A stretch of 44,949 nucleotides of DNA from Streptococcus oralis (GTDB taxonomy: Bacteria > Bacillota > Bacilli > Lactobacillales > Streptococcaceae), in the NCBI RefSeq assembly GCF_001579175.1, contig NZ_KQ970760.1, forward strand, positions 1 through 44,949, read 5' to 3'. Each line of letters begins with the position of its first letter. Positions within the stretch are counted from its first letter, which is position 1. The notes below the pieces were generated by a model. The model was given only the letters and a program-made list of their open reading frames with translations. It did no database searches and was not told the DNA's origin. The translations under genes were made by a program, and so were the position numbers. Shown piece by piece: positions 25,526 to 36,592 of this stretch.

Positions 25526-28500
25526 ATGAAGAAAAAATTTTTTAATCAATCTTTTTCCCGCTTTTCGATTAGAAAGTTAAGTGTTGGGACCTGTTCGGTA
25601 TTGCTAGGAACCTTTATGGTCATGGCTACTTCACTAGTGCAAGCAGATGAAGCTCAAGTCAACAATAAGGAACTGCAAACCCAGGCGGAAATTCAACAGA
25701 AGGAAAAAAGTGCTGAGAATGGACAGGAAGTCATTTCTGAACCTCAAAAAGAGGTAACACAGAACGAAGCAGTTAAGGACCAGAAGGATAAAACTGAATC
25801 GTCCAAAACAGAAGTATCTGAACCAGTCGCTCAGAGCCAACCAGTTTCACAAGTTGATAATACGAAGGAAGCGAGTCAGCCTTCTTTAGATGAGGAGAAA
25901 AAGCAATCTCTAGAATCAACTCAAACTGAGCAGAAAAGCAAGGAAGAAAGCGGACCTAGCGGAAAAACTTCTTCTAGACGCAAGAGATCGCTAGATGAAG
26001 TCAATGCTGCATTTCAAGCTCATTCGCCAATCAAAGATATCCATGCGGTAGATAGTGTCCGTGAATCCTTGGCCTTTAGTATTACTGGACACGAAGCAGA
26101 CTATTCTGGTGGGTATATCAAAATTCATTTCCAAAATGGGAAAGCGATTAAATTGACCCCTTCTCCTGTCGGTGGTGTAAAGTTCAGTCAAGAAAAAATA
26201 AATGGAGACCTTGATTTAAAGATAGAACCCGTTAATCTGAGAGGTGGAGCAAACTATAACTTCGTCTATACTTTTCAGATAGATCCTTTGACTCAGAACT
26301 GGGGAGGTGCTGTCCAAGCCATTGGACCAGACCACAAGGTGACCGCAACTGCTAAGCTCTATGATAAAACTGGCAATGTCCTCAAAGAACTTGGAAGTAT
26401 TGAACACACATGGAAAGTCTTAGAAAACGGGGTAGGTGGTCTGACACCAATGTCTAACCATCAGGTCATTGGCTACGATCGAAATAATGATGGTATCGTT
26501 GACGATGATTCGTCGGTTGTATCCTACTATCTATTTAATGGTGCGAAAGATCCTAAGAATAATACGGCAAGAAATGATTACTTCAACTATGGGAATGGTG
26601 TCTTTGATGGTCGTATGATCAATGGTATGGGGATTAGTGATGTCGGAGGGCATATCATTGATCCTGTCACTTCTTATACCTATAATATAGAGTTAAAAGA
26701 AGGTTATGAATTGACAGATGAAGCGAAAGCTCTGGGTTGGACTGCTGATGCGACGGGTTATCATTTGACGATTAACAGAGCTAACAATCCACTTCAAGAT
26801 ATTAATAACAATAAAAATAAGCTCATTCCAATTTCTTTCAAGTTAAAGAATGCCAAAGTAGCAGATATCAATAGAAAAGCGCAAAAGCTAACTGTGACGG
26901 GTATCTATACAAAAGCAGATGGGACTAGTTATCAAAATACGGCTGTTCTCCCCTATACTCTCTTTGTTCAAAAAACTGATCAGCCAGAGTCTTCTCTCTT
27001 TGAATCTAGACACTATAATCAGTCTGACTCGGAGATGATTCGTTCCTATGGTGAAACAGAATACCGTTCTTATGTTCGACTCTCATCGGTCGCTGAGGTT
27101 GAAAGAGATTATCCTATCAATGACTACACGGTCACCCATAAAATACAGGATTCACGAGAGTCTTATCGAGAAGTCAATGCGATTGAGGATCGTTATTGGA
27201 ATGAATTTTTCTCCTCACCGGATGCATCCGTAGAAGTATACAATAAAGCGACAGGTGAGTTGTTAGGGACTTTTAATAGTAACACCCGTAGTCTACGATT
27301 GACGGAAGAGCAAGATGTGAAGGAGCTGGAGTACAAGTTTAAAAATATCAAGATGAGGAAGTCCTCAACCAATGATACTTCGGCATTTTTTTTCCAGACA
27401 AAAACACGCTTTAATAATTGGGAAAGTCTCTATAAAGACTCGACGATTAGTAAGTTGGATTCTAGAACGGATTTCACTTTTAACAATACTCGTAACACTG
27501 TTTCTTTCTCTCAAACGGCTTCAGCCGAATTGACGCGTGTTATCCAGCAAATTTCAATGGTTGGACGCCGTCGGACAGATGTCTTCAATCGACACACAGA
27601 TGCTTCTGGTTTTAAAGAAGATTTTATCACAACGACTGCTGGTAGAAATACACCTACCCAGAATTTCGCAAATTTGACGGGAGTTTACCATCTGGCTTAT
27701 TTGGCTGATCCACAATTAAACTTTAGTGGAAACCTTAATTTTAAGGTCTATTATAATTACAAAGATACTGGAAAAACTCTCTACTATGCTCAAGTAAAGG
27801 GAACCCCAGACTCCCCTATGCCCCCAACGCTTTTGAAGTTGGAAAACAAGACGATTCCGAATGGGACCTATACCTATAAAGCAATTGCTTTCTGGGATGA
27901 GGAACTTCCAGATGTTCAAGCTCAGAATGGTTTTGACTTAGGAGAACTAGATGGTATTACTGTTACTTCGAAAAATTCGACCTCTCATGACTTCAATGTG
28001 ATCGTACAGGCTTCAGAAGCGAGCGGTGTCTACTCTGAAGTGAAGAGAGCTACAAATCAACACTTTGCCTATAATACTCAAGAACATTATCCTGGTGATG
28101 AGATTGATTTCAGAGTGACCTATAGAAACGCAGCGAAACAGCCTGTTTCAGACGTTTATGTTTTATCATCCTTGCCGATGAAAGGTGATAAACAGCTAGA
28201 ATCCAGAAATCGTGGTTCTGAATTTACAGTGAGTCTGACAAGAGCTCTAACACCACCTTCAGGCTGGGAGGTTCAGTATAGTCGCACGGCGGGTACTGCT
28301 GCAGAAATTAATGCTTCACAATGGCTCACAGCAGAACAGGTGTCGGATTGGTCGGAGATTCGTGCAGTTCGTTGGCATTCGACTGCACCGGTTGCTGCTG
28401 GAAGTAGGGTTCAGTTTCCTATCGATGGAGCAGTTATTGGGCAAGATACTGTTTCAGGTGCTACGGCTTATCTTTCTTCGGCTCTGGCAAATGGCAGTTC

Positions 28501-31500
28501 CAGGTACACTGAGTCCAATAATGTTTCAATTCAAATGTCCACCAAACTGTCATCTGCAAGCTTTACTTTTGTGGATGTAAACGATCCGTCTAAGGAAGTG
28601 CAGCTAGGACAGGTAGACACAGTTGTAGGCAAACCCAACGGACCAATTTCTTATGACCCTGCTCGTCGAATTAAGGAATTAGAAGATGCGGGGTATGAAC
28701 TGATCAGTAATGATTTTACAGATCATACCTTTGGTGACTCGGCTAGTCCAAAACAATTCAAGTTTCAGTTTAGACATAAGGTTATAGAAGCAATCGAAAC
28801 TGTCCGTGGGACTCGCGAAATTAACTATGAGTATTACAGAAAGGCAAAAAATCCTGATTTATCGCTTCTTCCTCCCAGACATGTAGAATCCCATTCGTTT
28901 ACCCGAACGAAGAGAATCGATCAGGTTTTGGCAAAACTGCATCCAAATGATGCGACAGCAGGTGTGACTTACTCAGACTGGTCTGCAGACCAAACTTGGT
29001 CTCAGGTGATTTCGCCTGAAATTCCTGGCTATTATCCAGGTGAAGATATTGACGCAAATACAATGTCGGGAGATGAGGCTCTTGATCAATATTCGATTAG
29101 TGCGATAAATCCGAGCGATGAAGATTTGGAAAAAGAATTCTCTTGGGATAGGTTGGTGTATTATGTTCCCCTTCCAGTTGTCCCTTCAGCAAGTGCAGCG
29201 AAATCTAAAGGCCTTCAAGGGCAGAAGCAGCTAGCAACGATTCACTTTGATGACGATAGAGCAAGCGAGAGCGAGGTTCACTTTACAAAAGGGACAACAA
29301 CCATTAATGGAGCAAAGAAATCCGTCGAACTAGTCCAAAGTAGTGTTTTTCTTTATGATGAAAATGGGCAAAAGGTAACTTCGCTAACCATTGCCGACCA
29401 AGGGACGTACAATTTAGATCTTGTAAATAAAACAATTGTCTTTACTCCACTGAAAACCTTCTATGGTCCGGCAACTCCAGTTCAAGTTGGAGTGGTTGAT
29501 AAAAATGGAGAGTCAGCTCTAACGACCTATACCCCAGTTGTTGAGAAAGTAACTCCGACTGGTACTGGTGATAAGACAGAGGGTCTGCAAGGCCAAGTCC
29601 AAGAAGGTAAAGTGACTTTCACCCCAGGCCATGACTCAGTTCCATTCCCAGTAGATTCGACTCCACTATTTGACAATGGTACAGCTGTGAAAGAAGTGGT
29701 AAGTGTTGGTAAGTTCGAAGTGACTGCGGACGGCAAGGTGACCTTCACGCCAGATAAGCAGTTCAAGGGTGAAACGCCAGAGCTTGAATTGACTCGAGTG
29801 GATGCCAACGGCACTCCTGTTACAGTCAAGTACCAAGCTGTGGTGAAAGAAGTCACTCCAACCAGCACTAACGCAACAAGTACAGGTCCTCAAGGACTTC
29901 CACAAACAGGTACCCCAACCTTCACAGAAGGTAATCCATTGGTTCCAATTGATGATACGAAACCAATGACTTTCGAAGATGGACAGTCAACGAAAACCGT
30001 TTCAGGTGTAGGTGAATACAGCATCAATCCAGATGGCTCTATCACCTTTACGCCAGAAAAACAATATGTTGGTACTCCAGCTCCAGTCACAGTCAAACGT
30101 GTAGATAAGAACGGTACAGAGGTTACTGCGACTTATACACCAACAGTGACTAAGGTCACTCCTACAGGAACTGGCGCAACCAGCACAGGTCCTCAGGGTG
30201 TTCCACAAACCGGGACTCCAACGTTTGCTGGTGGTGATCCACTGGTTCCAATTGATGAAACAGTTGAGCCAACCTTCGCAGATGGAAGCAAAGAGAAATC
30301 TATTCCAGGTCAAGGGACTTACACGATTGCGCCAGACGGAACAGTAACCTTCACTCCAGACAAGCAGTTTGTCGACAAACCAGCTCCAGTCACAGTCAAA
30401 CGTGTAGATAAGAACGGTACAGAGGTTACTGCGACTTATACACCAACAGTGACTAAGATCACTCCTACAGGAACTGGCGCAACCAGCACAGGTCCTCAGG
30501 GTGTTCCACAAACTGGTACCCCAACCTTCCAAGGTGGTGACCCACTTGTTCCGATCGATGAAACAGTAGAGCCAACCTTCGCAGATGGCAGCAAAGAGAA
30601 ATCTATTCCAGGTCAAGGAACTTACACGATTGCATCAGATGGTACAGTGACCTTCACTCCAGATAAGCAGTTTGTAGGTAGTCCAGATCCAATAACGGTT
30701 AAACGTGTGGATAAGAACGGTACTCCAGTTACTGCGACTTACAGTCCAGAGTTTACGAAAGTAACACCAACTGGTACTGGTGATAAGACAGAAGGCCTTC
30801 AAGGTCAGGTCCAAGAAGGTAAAGTCAGCTTCACCCCAGGTCATGATTCTGTTCCATTCCCAGCTGATTCAACTCCACTATTTGACAATGGTACAACTGT
30901 GAAAGAAGTGCCAAATGTTGGTAAGTTCGAAGTGGACGCAGACGGTAAAGTGACCTTCACCCCAGATAAGCAGTTCAAGGGTGAAACACCAGAGCTTGAA
31001 TTGACTCGTGTGGATGCCAACGGCACTCCTGTTACTGTCAAGTACCAAGCGGTGGTGAAAGAAGTAATCCCTACAGGAACCGGTGCAACCAGCACAGGTC
31101 CTCAGGGTGTTCCACAAATGGGCACTCCAAGCTTCCAAGGTGGCGACCCACTTGTTCCAATTGATGAAACAGTAGAGCCAACCTTCGACGATGGAAGCAA
31201 AGAGAAATCTATTCCAGGTCAAGGAACTTACACGATTGCACCAGACGGAACTGTAACTTTCACTCCAGATAAACAGTTTGTTGGAAACCCAACTCCAGTC
31301 ACAGTGAAACGTGTAGATAAGAATGGCACTCCAGTTACTGCGACTTACAGTCCAGAGTTTACTAAGGTGACTCCAACTGGAACTGGTGCAACCAGCTCAG
31401 GTCCTCAAGGTGTCCCACAAACAGGCACTCCAAGCTTCCAAGGTGGTGATCCACTGGTTCCAATTGATGAAACAGTAGAGCCAACCTTCGCAGATGGCAG

Positions 31501-32458
31501 CAAAGAGAAATCTATTCCAGGTCAAGGAACTTACACGATTGCATCAGATGGTACAGTGACCTTCACTCCAGAAGCTAATTTTGTAGGAAAAGGAACAGGC
31601 GTAACGATTCTCCGCAAGGATAAGAACGGTACCCCAGTCACTGCAAGCTATCGTCCAACAGTTGTAGATCCATCTATTGGTCATGACACAGCTTCTACAG
31701 GAGCAAAAGGCCAACCTCAAGTGGCAACACCAACGTTTGAAGGACATATCAATCCGACTGTACCACCAACATTTGAGGATGGTAGCACGACTATGGTCGT
31801 TCCAGGTGAAGGAAGCTACACAATTGATAAAGATGGTAAGATTACCTTTACTCCAAAACCAGATTTTGTTGGTAGAGCCAAAGGATTGGTTGTGAAACGT
31901 TTGGATATGTATGGAAATGTAGTTACTGCTCGCTACACACCAACTGTCCTTGGACAAACACAAGTGAGTGATGCGACATCAGAAGGTCTTAAAGGTCAAA
32001 CTCAGACTGGTAAACCAAACTTTACAGGTGATGTCGATCTGACAGTTCCGCCAACCTTTGAAGATGGAACAACTGAAAAAGTCGTTCCAGGTCAAGGAAC
32101 TTATGTAATCTCACCAGATGGCACCGTCACCTTTACTCCTGAGGCAGACTTTATAGGACAAGCAAAAAGTGTGAAAGTGATCCGTAAAGATCGCAATGGA
32201 AATATCCTTTCAGGATTCTATACTCCAACAGTAGTAGAACTTCCAGAGCAAGTGAAGCTGTCTGATAAAAAAGAACTTTCAGTACCTGATTCGAAACCAG
32301 ATCAATTGACGCAAAACATCTCTGTAGAAAAAAATCAACTTCCAAATACCGGAAGTCAAGAAGATGGTTTGAAAAATCTAGGAATTCTGACAGCCCTAAC
32401 AGGTGCCATGACACTTGGATTGCTAGCTAAAAAGAAACGAAATGATGGATCAGACTAA
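25526..32458 (+). CDS. YSIRK/LPNTG-anchored fibrillar adhesin with CshA-type repeats
   Basis: This 2310-aa surface protein has a YSIRK-type signal (FSRFSIRKLSVGTCSVLLG, about 10-28) with likely cleavage after LVQA (40). A Glu/Gln/Lys/Ser-rich stretch runs to about 150 and ends in RRKRS. A non-repeat region (about 155-1340) includes a calcium-loop-like DRNNDGIVDDD (about 318) and a segment about 1013-1110 resembling MucBP-type domains. Residues 1342-2239 carry nine CshA-type fibril repeats. The end has LPNTG (2272-2276), a hydrophobic helix and a KKKR tail. CshA proteins form fibrils for adhesion and co-aggregation. Start: the ATG at 25526 is 5 bp from GGAG; the adjacent ATG at 25523 is closer than ideal. 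The N-terminal ligand is unknown. Confidence 0.93.
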   Translation: MKKKFFNQSFSRFSIRKLSVGTCSVLLGTFMVMATSLVQADEAQVNNKELQTQAEIQQKEKSAENGQEVISEPQKEVTQNEAVKDQKDKTESSKTEVSEPVAQSQPVSQVDNTKEASQPSLDEEKKQSLESTQTEQKSKEESGPSGKTSSRRKRSLDEVNAAFQAHSPIKDIHAVDSVRESLAFSITGHEADYSGGYIKIHFQNGKAIKLTPSPVGGVKFSQEKINGDLDLKIEPVNLRGGANYNFVYTFQIDPLTQNWGGAVQAIGPDHKVTATAKLYDKTGNVLKELGSIEHTWKVLENGVGGLTPMSNHQVIGYDRNNDGIVDDDSSVVSYYLFNGAKDPKNNTARNDYFNYGNGVFDGRMINGMGISDVGGHIIDPVTSYTYNIELKEGYELTDEAKALGWTADATGYHLTINRANNPLQDINNNKNKLIPISFKLKNAKVADINRKAQKLTVTGIYTKADGTSYQNTAVLPYTLFVQKTDQPESSLFESRHYNQSDSEMIRSYGETEYRSYVRLSSVAEVERDYPINDYTVTHKIQDSRESYREVNAIEDRYWNEFFSSPDASVEVYNKATGELLGTFNSNTRSLRLTEEQDVKELEYKFKNIKMRKSSTNDTSAFFFQTKTRFNNWESLYKDSTISKLDSRTDFTFNNTRNTVSFSQTASAELTRVIQQISMVGRRRTDVFNRHTDASGFKEDFITTTAGRNTPTQNFANLTGVYHLAYLADPQLNFSGNLNFKVYYNYKDTGKTLYYAQVKGTPDSPMPPTLLKLENKTIPNGTYTYKAIAFWDEELPDVQAQNGFDLGELDGITVTSKNSTSHDFNVIVQASEASGVYSEVKRATNQHFAYNTQEHYPGDEIDFRVTYRNAAKQPVSDVYVLSSLPMKGDKQLESRNRGSEFTVSLTRALTPPSGWEVQYSRTAGTAAEINASQWLTAEQVSDWSEIRAVRWHSTAPVAAGSRVQFPIDGAVIGQDTVSGATAYLSSALANGSSRYTESNNVSIQMSTKLSSASFTFVDVNDPSKEVQLGQVDTVVGKPNGPISYDPARRIKELEDAGYELISNDFTDHTFGDSASPKQFKFQFRHKVIEAIETVRGTREINYEYYRKAKNPDLSLLPPRHVESHSFTRTKRIDQVLAKLHPNDATAGVTYSDWSADQTWSQVISPEIPGYYPGEDIDANTMSGDEALDQYSISAINPSDEDLEKEFSWDRLVYYVPLPVVPSASAAKSKGLQGQKQLATIHFDDDRASESEVHFTKGTTTINGAKKSVELVQSSVFLYDENGQKVTSLTIADQGTYNLDLVNKTIVFTPLKTFYGPATPVQVGVVDKNGESALTTYTPVVEKVTPTGTGDKTEGLQGQVQEGKVTFTPGHDSVPFPVDSTPLFDNGTAVKEVVSVGKFEVTADGKVTFTPDKQFKGETPELELTRVDANGTPVTVKYQAVVKEVTPTSTNATSTGPQGLPQTGTPTFTEGNPLVPIDDTKPMTFEDGQSTKTVSGVGEYSINPDGSITFTPEKQYVGTPAPVTVKRVDKNGTEVTATYTPTVTKVTPTGTGATSTGPQGVPQTGTPTFAGGDPLVPIDETVEPTFADGSKEKSIPGQGTYTIAPDGTVTFTPDKQFVDKPAPVTVKRVDKNGTEVTATYTPTVTKITPTGTGATSTGPQGVPQTGTPTFQGGDPLVPIDETVEPTFADGSKEKSIPGQGTYTIASDGTVTFTPDKQFVGSPDPITVKRVDKNGTPVTATYSPEFTKVTPTGTGDKTEGLQGQVQEGKVSFTPGHDSVPFPADSTPLFDNGTTVKEVPNVGKFEVDADGKVTFTPDKQFKGETPELELTRVDANGTPVTVKYQAVVKEVIPTGTGATSTGPQGVPQMGTPSFQGGDPLVPIDETVEPTFDDGSKEKSIPGQGTYTIAPDGTVTFTPDKQFVGNPTPVTVKRVDKNGTPVTATYSPEFTKVTPTGTGATSSGPQGVPQTGTPSFQGGDPLVPIDETVEPTFADGSKEKSIPGQGTYTIASDGTVTFTPEANFVGKGTGVTILRKDKNGTPVTASYRPTVVDPSIGHDTASTGAKGQPQVATPTFEGHINPTVPPTFEDGSTTMVVPGEGSYTIDKDGKITFTPKPDFVGRAKGLVVKRLDMYGNVVTARYTPTVLGQTQVSDATSEGLKGQTQTGKPNFTGDVDLTVPPTFEDGTTEKVVPGQGTYVISPDGTVTFTPEADFIGQAKSVKVIRKDRNGNILSGFYTPTVVELPEQVKLSDKKELSVPDSKPDQLTQNISVEKNQLPNTGSQEDGLKNLGILTALTGAMTLGLLAKKKRNDGSD
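29549..32242 (+). repeat. Nine CshA-type repeats, two alternating types
   Basis: Units start at 29549, 29852, 30155, 30458, 30761, 31064, 31367, 31676 and 31958. The first six are exactly 303 bp (101 aa), then 309, 282 and 285 bp. Units 1 and 5 form one type (core FTPGHDSVPFP, then TPLFDNGT). Units 2-4 and 6-7 form another (core GGDPLVPIDETVEPTF in most). Units 8-9 are shorter and more diverged. The near identity of some units at the DNA level points to recent duplication or gene conversion. Confidence 0.9.
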
Positions 32459-32466
32459 TCATTTTT

Positions 32467-32493
32467 AAGAACCGAGAAATCGGTTCTTTTTTT
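32467..32493 (+). terminator. Intrinsic terminator after the fibril gene
   Basis: The arms AAGAACCGA (32467-32475) and TCGGTTCTT (32480-32488) form a perfect 9-bp stem with a GAAA loop, followed by T residues. Confidence 0.9.
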
Positions 32494-32508
32494 ATGACAT
32501 TTGTCATA
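32493..32508 (+). promoter_or_regulatory. NarL/LuxR-type dyad, likely operator of the ABC/two-component operon
   Basis: TATGACA, 2 bp, TGTCATA is a perfect dyad. A further TGACA half site lies at 32517-32521. Response regulators with LuxR-type helix-turn-helix domains bind sites of this form, and one is encoded in this operon (35677-36276). The dyad ends about 45 bp before the -10 box, a fitting distance for an activator. Confidence 0.6.
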
Positions 32509-32552
32509 TTTCCTAGTGACAGAAGCATCTAGCTACGCTAACTTCAAAAGAT

Positions 32553-32558
32553 TATAAT
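32553..32558 (+). promoter_or_regulatory. -10 box of the ABC/two-component operon
   Basis: A perfect TATAAT without a recognisable -35 at 16-18 bp. Together with the dyad upstream this suggests activator dependence. The start would be at about 32565. Confidence 0.6.
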
Positions 32559-32581
32559 TGAAGTATGAAATGGGGGAAGAA

Positions 32582-32773
32582 ATGAAAAATAAAATGATTG
32601 TCACAGTGAGTTTAGTAGTAGCAGGAGTTATGACCTATCTCATGTTTTCAGGATTGGACGAGGGTTTCTACCATTTTCCTTGGGAGCTCTTTGCTGGCTT
32701 TGGAATGATGTCTTGGCTTGTCAGAGAAGGTTTGAAATTAGTCAGAGATGTGAAAAAGGAGTTTGAGGAATGA
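32582..32773 (+). CDS. Small membrane protein, 63 aa, first gene of ABC/two-component operon
   Basis: Two hydrophobic segments (about 5-22 and 30-46) with charged ends; the C-terminus is KLVRDVKKEFEE. The start at 32582 is chosen because GGGGGA lies 5 bp upstream and the predicted transcript begins near 32565. An earlier TTG at 32558 overlaps the -10 box and cannot be used. It overlaps the next gene by 4 bp. The family is unknown. Its position suggests an accessory part of the transporter or the sensing system, but no motif shows this. Confidence 0.75.
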   Translation: MKNKMIVTVSLVVAGVMTYLMFSGLDEGFYHFPWELFAGFGMMSWLVREGLKLVRDVKKEFEE

Positions 32774-32964
32774 AAAAAGCAATCATCTATTTCTTTATCG
32801 GCCTGTCACTCTTGCTATGGTTAGTGGAAATGTTTACTGGTTGGTTTGACCAAACCGTGCTTCGCCAAATTATTCGTGGTGCTTGGGGTTTTGGATTTAT
32901 GATTTTCGTCGTTTTCCCTATGGGAATGGAGTGGTTGAAAGGAGAATCTCATGACTGTGATTAA
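32770..32964 (+). CDS. Small membrane protein, 64 aa, second gene of the operon
   Basis: Two hydrophobic helices (about 4-22 and 38-56) are separated by a Trp/Arg-containing loop. AAAGGAG lies upstream inside the preceding gene. It overlaps the previous gene by 4 bp and the ABC ATPase gene by 14 bp, so the three are translationally coupled. It resembles the preceding protein in size and topology but not clearly in sequence. I do not recognise a family. Confidence 0.75.
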   Translation: MKKAIIYFFIGLSLLLWLVEMFTGWFDQTVLRQIIRGAWGFGFMIFVVFPMGMEWLKGESHDCD

Positions 32965-33826
32965 AGTTGAGAAATTAAGTAAGAAAATAAAAGACAAGGA
33001 AATCCTGCGGAACATTTCTTTTGAAATCAACGATGGTGAATGTGTTGCCTTGATCGGGCCTAACGGAGCAGGAAAAACAACCTTGATTGATTGCCTCTTG
33101 GGCGACAAGTTCATGAGCTTAGGTCAGATAGCCATTCAAGGGTTTGCACCAACAGATCCTCGATTAAAACAGCTTATTTCTATCTTACCTCAAGAAAATA
33201 CGGTGGTTCAAGACTTGAAAGTGAAAGAACTCTTATCCTTCTTTCAATCAATCTATCCAAACAGTCTCTCCAATCAAGAAATTGATGACTTGCTGAGATT
33301 TTCGGACAAACAGAAGAATCAGCTAGCGGGCAAGTTGTCTGGTGGGCAAAAACGTTTGTTCTCTTTCGTGTTGGCACTAATAGGTCGTCCGAAAATTCTA
33401 TTTTTGGACGAACCAACTGCTGCCATGGATACCTCGACACGTCAGCATTTTTGGGAAATTGTCAATCAGTTAAAGAAAAATGGTGTCACCATTGTCTACT
33501 CTTCTCACTATATCGAAGAGGTAGAACATACGGCTGACCGCATTTTGGTTCTCCACAAGGGTGAATTGATTCGCGATACGACACCTTATGCCATGCGTGG
33601 TGAAGAACAAGAAAAGCACTTTACGGTGCCTCTAACCTATCAGGATTTTGTTAGTACCTTGACTATGGTTCAAGAGATTGAAATCAAGCAAAATGCTCTT
33701 TCCTTCACCACCAAAGAAGCCAGCCAGGTATGGGAAGCCTTGCAAGAACAGGGCTGCACGATCGAAGAAATTGAAGTTCGCAACCGAACTCTCTTAGATA
33801 GTATCTTTGAAACGACTCAAGACTAA
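32951..33826 (+). CDS. ABC transporter ATP-binding protein
   Basis: This 291-aa nucleotide-binding subunit has Walker A GPNGAGKTT (about 36-44), signature LSGGQKR (about 128-134) and Walker B ILFLDEP (about 149-155), with the switch His in VYSSHYIEE. The C-terminal 80 residues are a regulatory extension seen in ABC-2 type exporters. It energises the permease encoded next. AAAGGAG is 6 bp before the ATG. Transporter genes paired with DesK/DesR-type systems often export peptides, lipids or drugs; the substrate here is unknown. Confidence 0.92.
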   Translation: MTVIKVEKLSKKIKDKEILRNISFEINDGECVALIGPNGAGKTTLIDCLLGDKFMSLGQIAIQGFAPTDPRLKQLISILPQENTVVQDLKVKELLSFFQSIYPNSLSNQEIDDLLRFSDKQKNQLAGKLSGGQKRLFSFVLALIGRPKILFLDEPTAAMDTSTRQHFWEIVNQLKKNGVTIVYSSHYIEEVEHTADRILVLHKGELIRDTTPYAMRGEEQEKHFTVPLTYQDFVSTLTMVQEIEIKQNALSFTTKEASQVWEALQEQGCTIEEIEVRNRTLLDSIFETTQD

Positions 33827-33838
33827 AGGAGATTGACG

Positions 33839-34573
33839 ATGAAAAATATGACAAGTCTCATGAAAGTGGAAATCATTCTGATGAAACGGCAAGCCGTCTA
33901 CTACTTGCTGTCCATCGGACTCCCAAGTGTGTTTTACCTTATCTTTTCTGGTATGATGTCAGGGTCAGATATTCCGGAAATTGTTCTTCAAGCCTATCTT
34001 TTTGCCATGACGCTCTTTAGTATCATGTCAAGTGCCTTTTTCAGTATCCCTAGTACACTCGAATCTGACAAGACGAACAACTGGCAAAAATTGATTCAAC
34101 ATTCTCCAGTTTCTATGGTAGAATATTATGTATCAAAGCTGTTCAGTACTTTGCTGACTTTCTTGTTATCAATTATAGTTGTCTTTTCAGTTGGTCATTT
34201 TGTCCGTGGAGTGACTCTACCTTGGCTTGACTGGTTGGTGATTGGAGTTATGTTGCTGGTCGGAAGCGTGGTCTTTATCAGTATGGGGGTCTTGGTGAGC
34301 TTGCTACCCAGTGCTCAACTGATGACGGTTGTTGGAAATATTGCCTATATTGCTTTGGCTGTCCTAGGTGGACTGTGGTTCCCCTTGGATTCCTTCCCAG
34401 AATGGCTTCAATCTATTGGAAAGCTGACTCCAACCTATCAACTGATGCAGGTCATCTCTACTTATTTGGAACACCATGAATTTAACATTCTTGCTGCCTT
34501 GGTTGTACTAGGTTATACAGTTTTCTTCGGTGTATTGGTCATTCAACTGAAAAAACGGATCGAGGTAAAATAA
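33839..34573 (+). CDS. ABC-2 type transporter permease
   Basis: This 244-aa membrane protein has about six hydrophobic segments (near 22-40, 48-70, 95-120, 130-155, 160-180 and 215-235), typical of ABC-2 permeases. The phrase GGLWFPLDSFPEWLQSIGKLTPTYQLM before the last segment is characteristic of this family. The start at 33839 is preferred: AAGGAG sits 7 bp upstream, while the in-frame TTG at 33833 overlaps this spacing. It forms an exporter with the preceding ATPase. Confidence 0.88.
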   Translation: MKNMTSLMKVEIILMKRQAVYYLLSIGLPSVFYLIFSGMMSGSDIPEIVLQAYLFAMTLFSIMSSAFFSIPSTLESDKTNNWQKLIQHSPVSMVEYYVSKLFSTLLTFLLSIIVVFSVGHFVRGVTLPWLDWLVIGVMLLVGSVVFISMGVLVSLLPSAQLMTVVGNIAYIALAVLGGLWFPLDSFPEWLQSIGKLTPTYQLMQVISTYLEHHEFNILAALVVLGYTVFFGVLVIQLKKRIEVK

Positions 34574-34577
34574 ATCT

Positions 34578-36276
<1,699 letters not shown>

Positions 36277-36336
36277 TAAGAAAGGTAAAAATATCTCAAA
36301 CGAACGCTTAATTGAATGAAATCAATAACTGAATTT

Positions 36337-36363
36337 AGGAGGCCAATGAGCTTCCTTTTCTTT
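36337..36363 (+). terminator. Terminator of the ABC/two-component operon
   Basis: AGGAGGC (36337-36343) pairs with GCTTCCT (36350-36356) with one G-U pair, followed by TTTCTTT. Confidence 0.6.
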
Positions 36364-36426
36364 GTGAAAAAAGCGGTGAAAGCTAGTGTCAAAGAGTTAA
36401 AAGATCAGAATAAAAATAAAAATATC

Positions 36427-36456
36427 TTGACAATGAAGGAAAAATTGTGTTACAAT
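36427..36456 (+). promoter_or_regulatory. Promoter of rpsL-rpsG
   Basis: TTGACA (36427-36432, consensus), 18 bp, then TACAAT (36451-36456) with an extended TGt. It is strong, as expected for ribosomal protein genes. Confidence 0.8.
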
Positions 36457-36462
36457 AATAGA

Positions 36463-36592
36463 CGGTACTTTTTACTTTTGGTCTCTCAAAAGTGTACAGG
36501 GACGTGCTGACAAATGTTGCAAAAGTACACACAGATGGTAGCTGTCACCAAGTGTATCATCACCAAAAATAAAAAAACACAGGAGAATGTAG
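36463..36592 (+). other. 5' leader of rpsL, about 130 nt
   Basis: There is no credible gene. It holds a GTGTAC/GTACAC inverted repeat with a large loop (near 36491 and 36525) and a ribosome site (CAGGAGAA) before the ATG. The long leader could host a control element, but none is recognised. Confidence 0.4.

Noticed and set aside
30002..30616. Long minus-strand frame (204 aa) and similar ones opposite the fibril repeats
   Set aside because: They are antisense shadows of the repeat array, caused by its regular codon pattern, with no ribosome sites.
29549..32242. Repeat array considered as CRISPR or other non-coding repeats
   Set aside because: The units are in frame, about 303 bp, and encode CshA-type protein repeats.
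36316..36510. 64-aa + strand frame between the response regulator and rpsL
   Set aside because: It runs through the operon terminator and the rpsL promoter, and there is no ribosome site before it. It has no recognised features.
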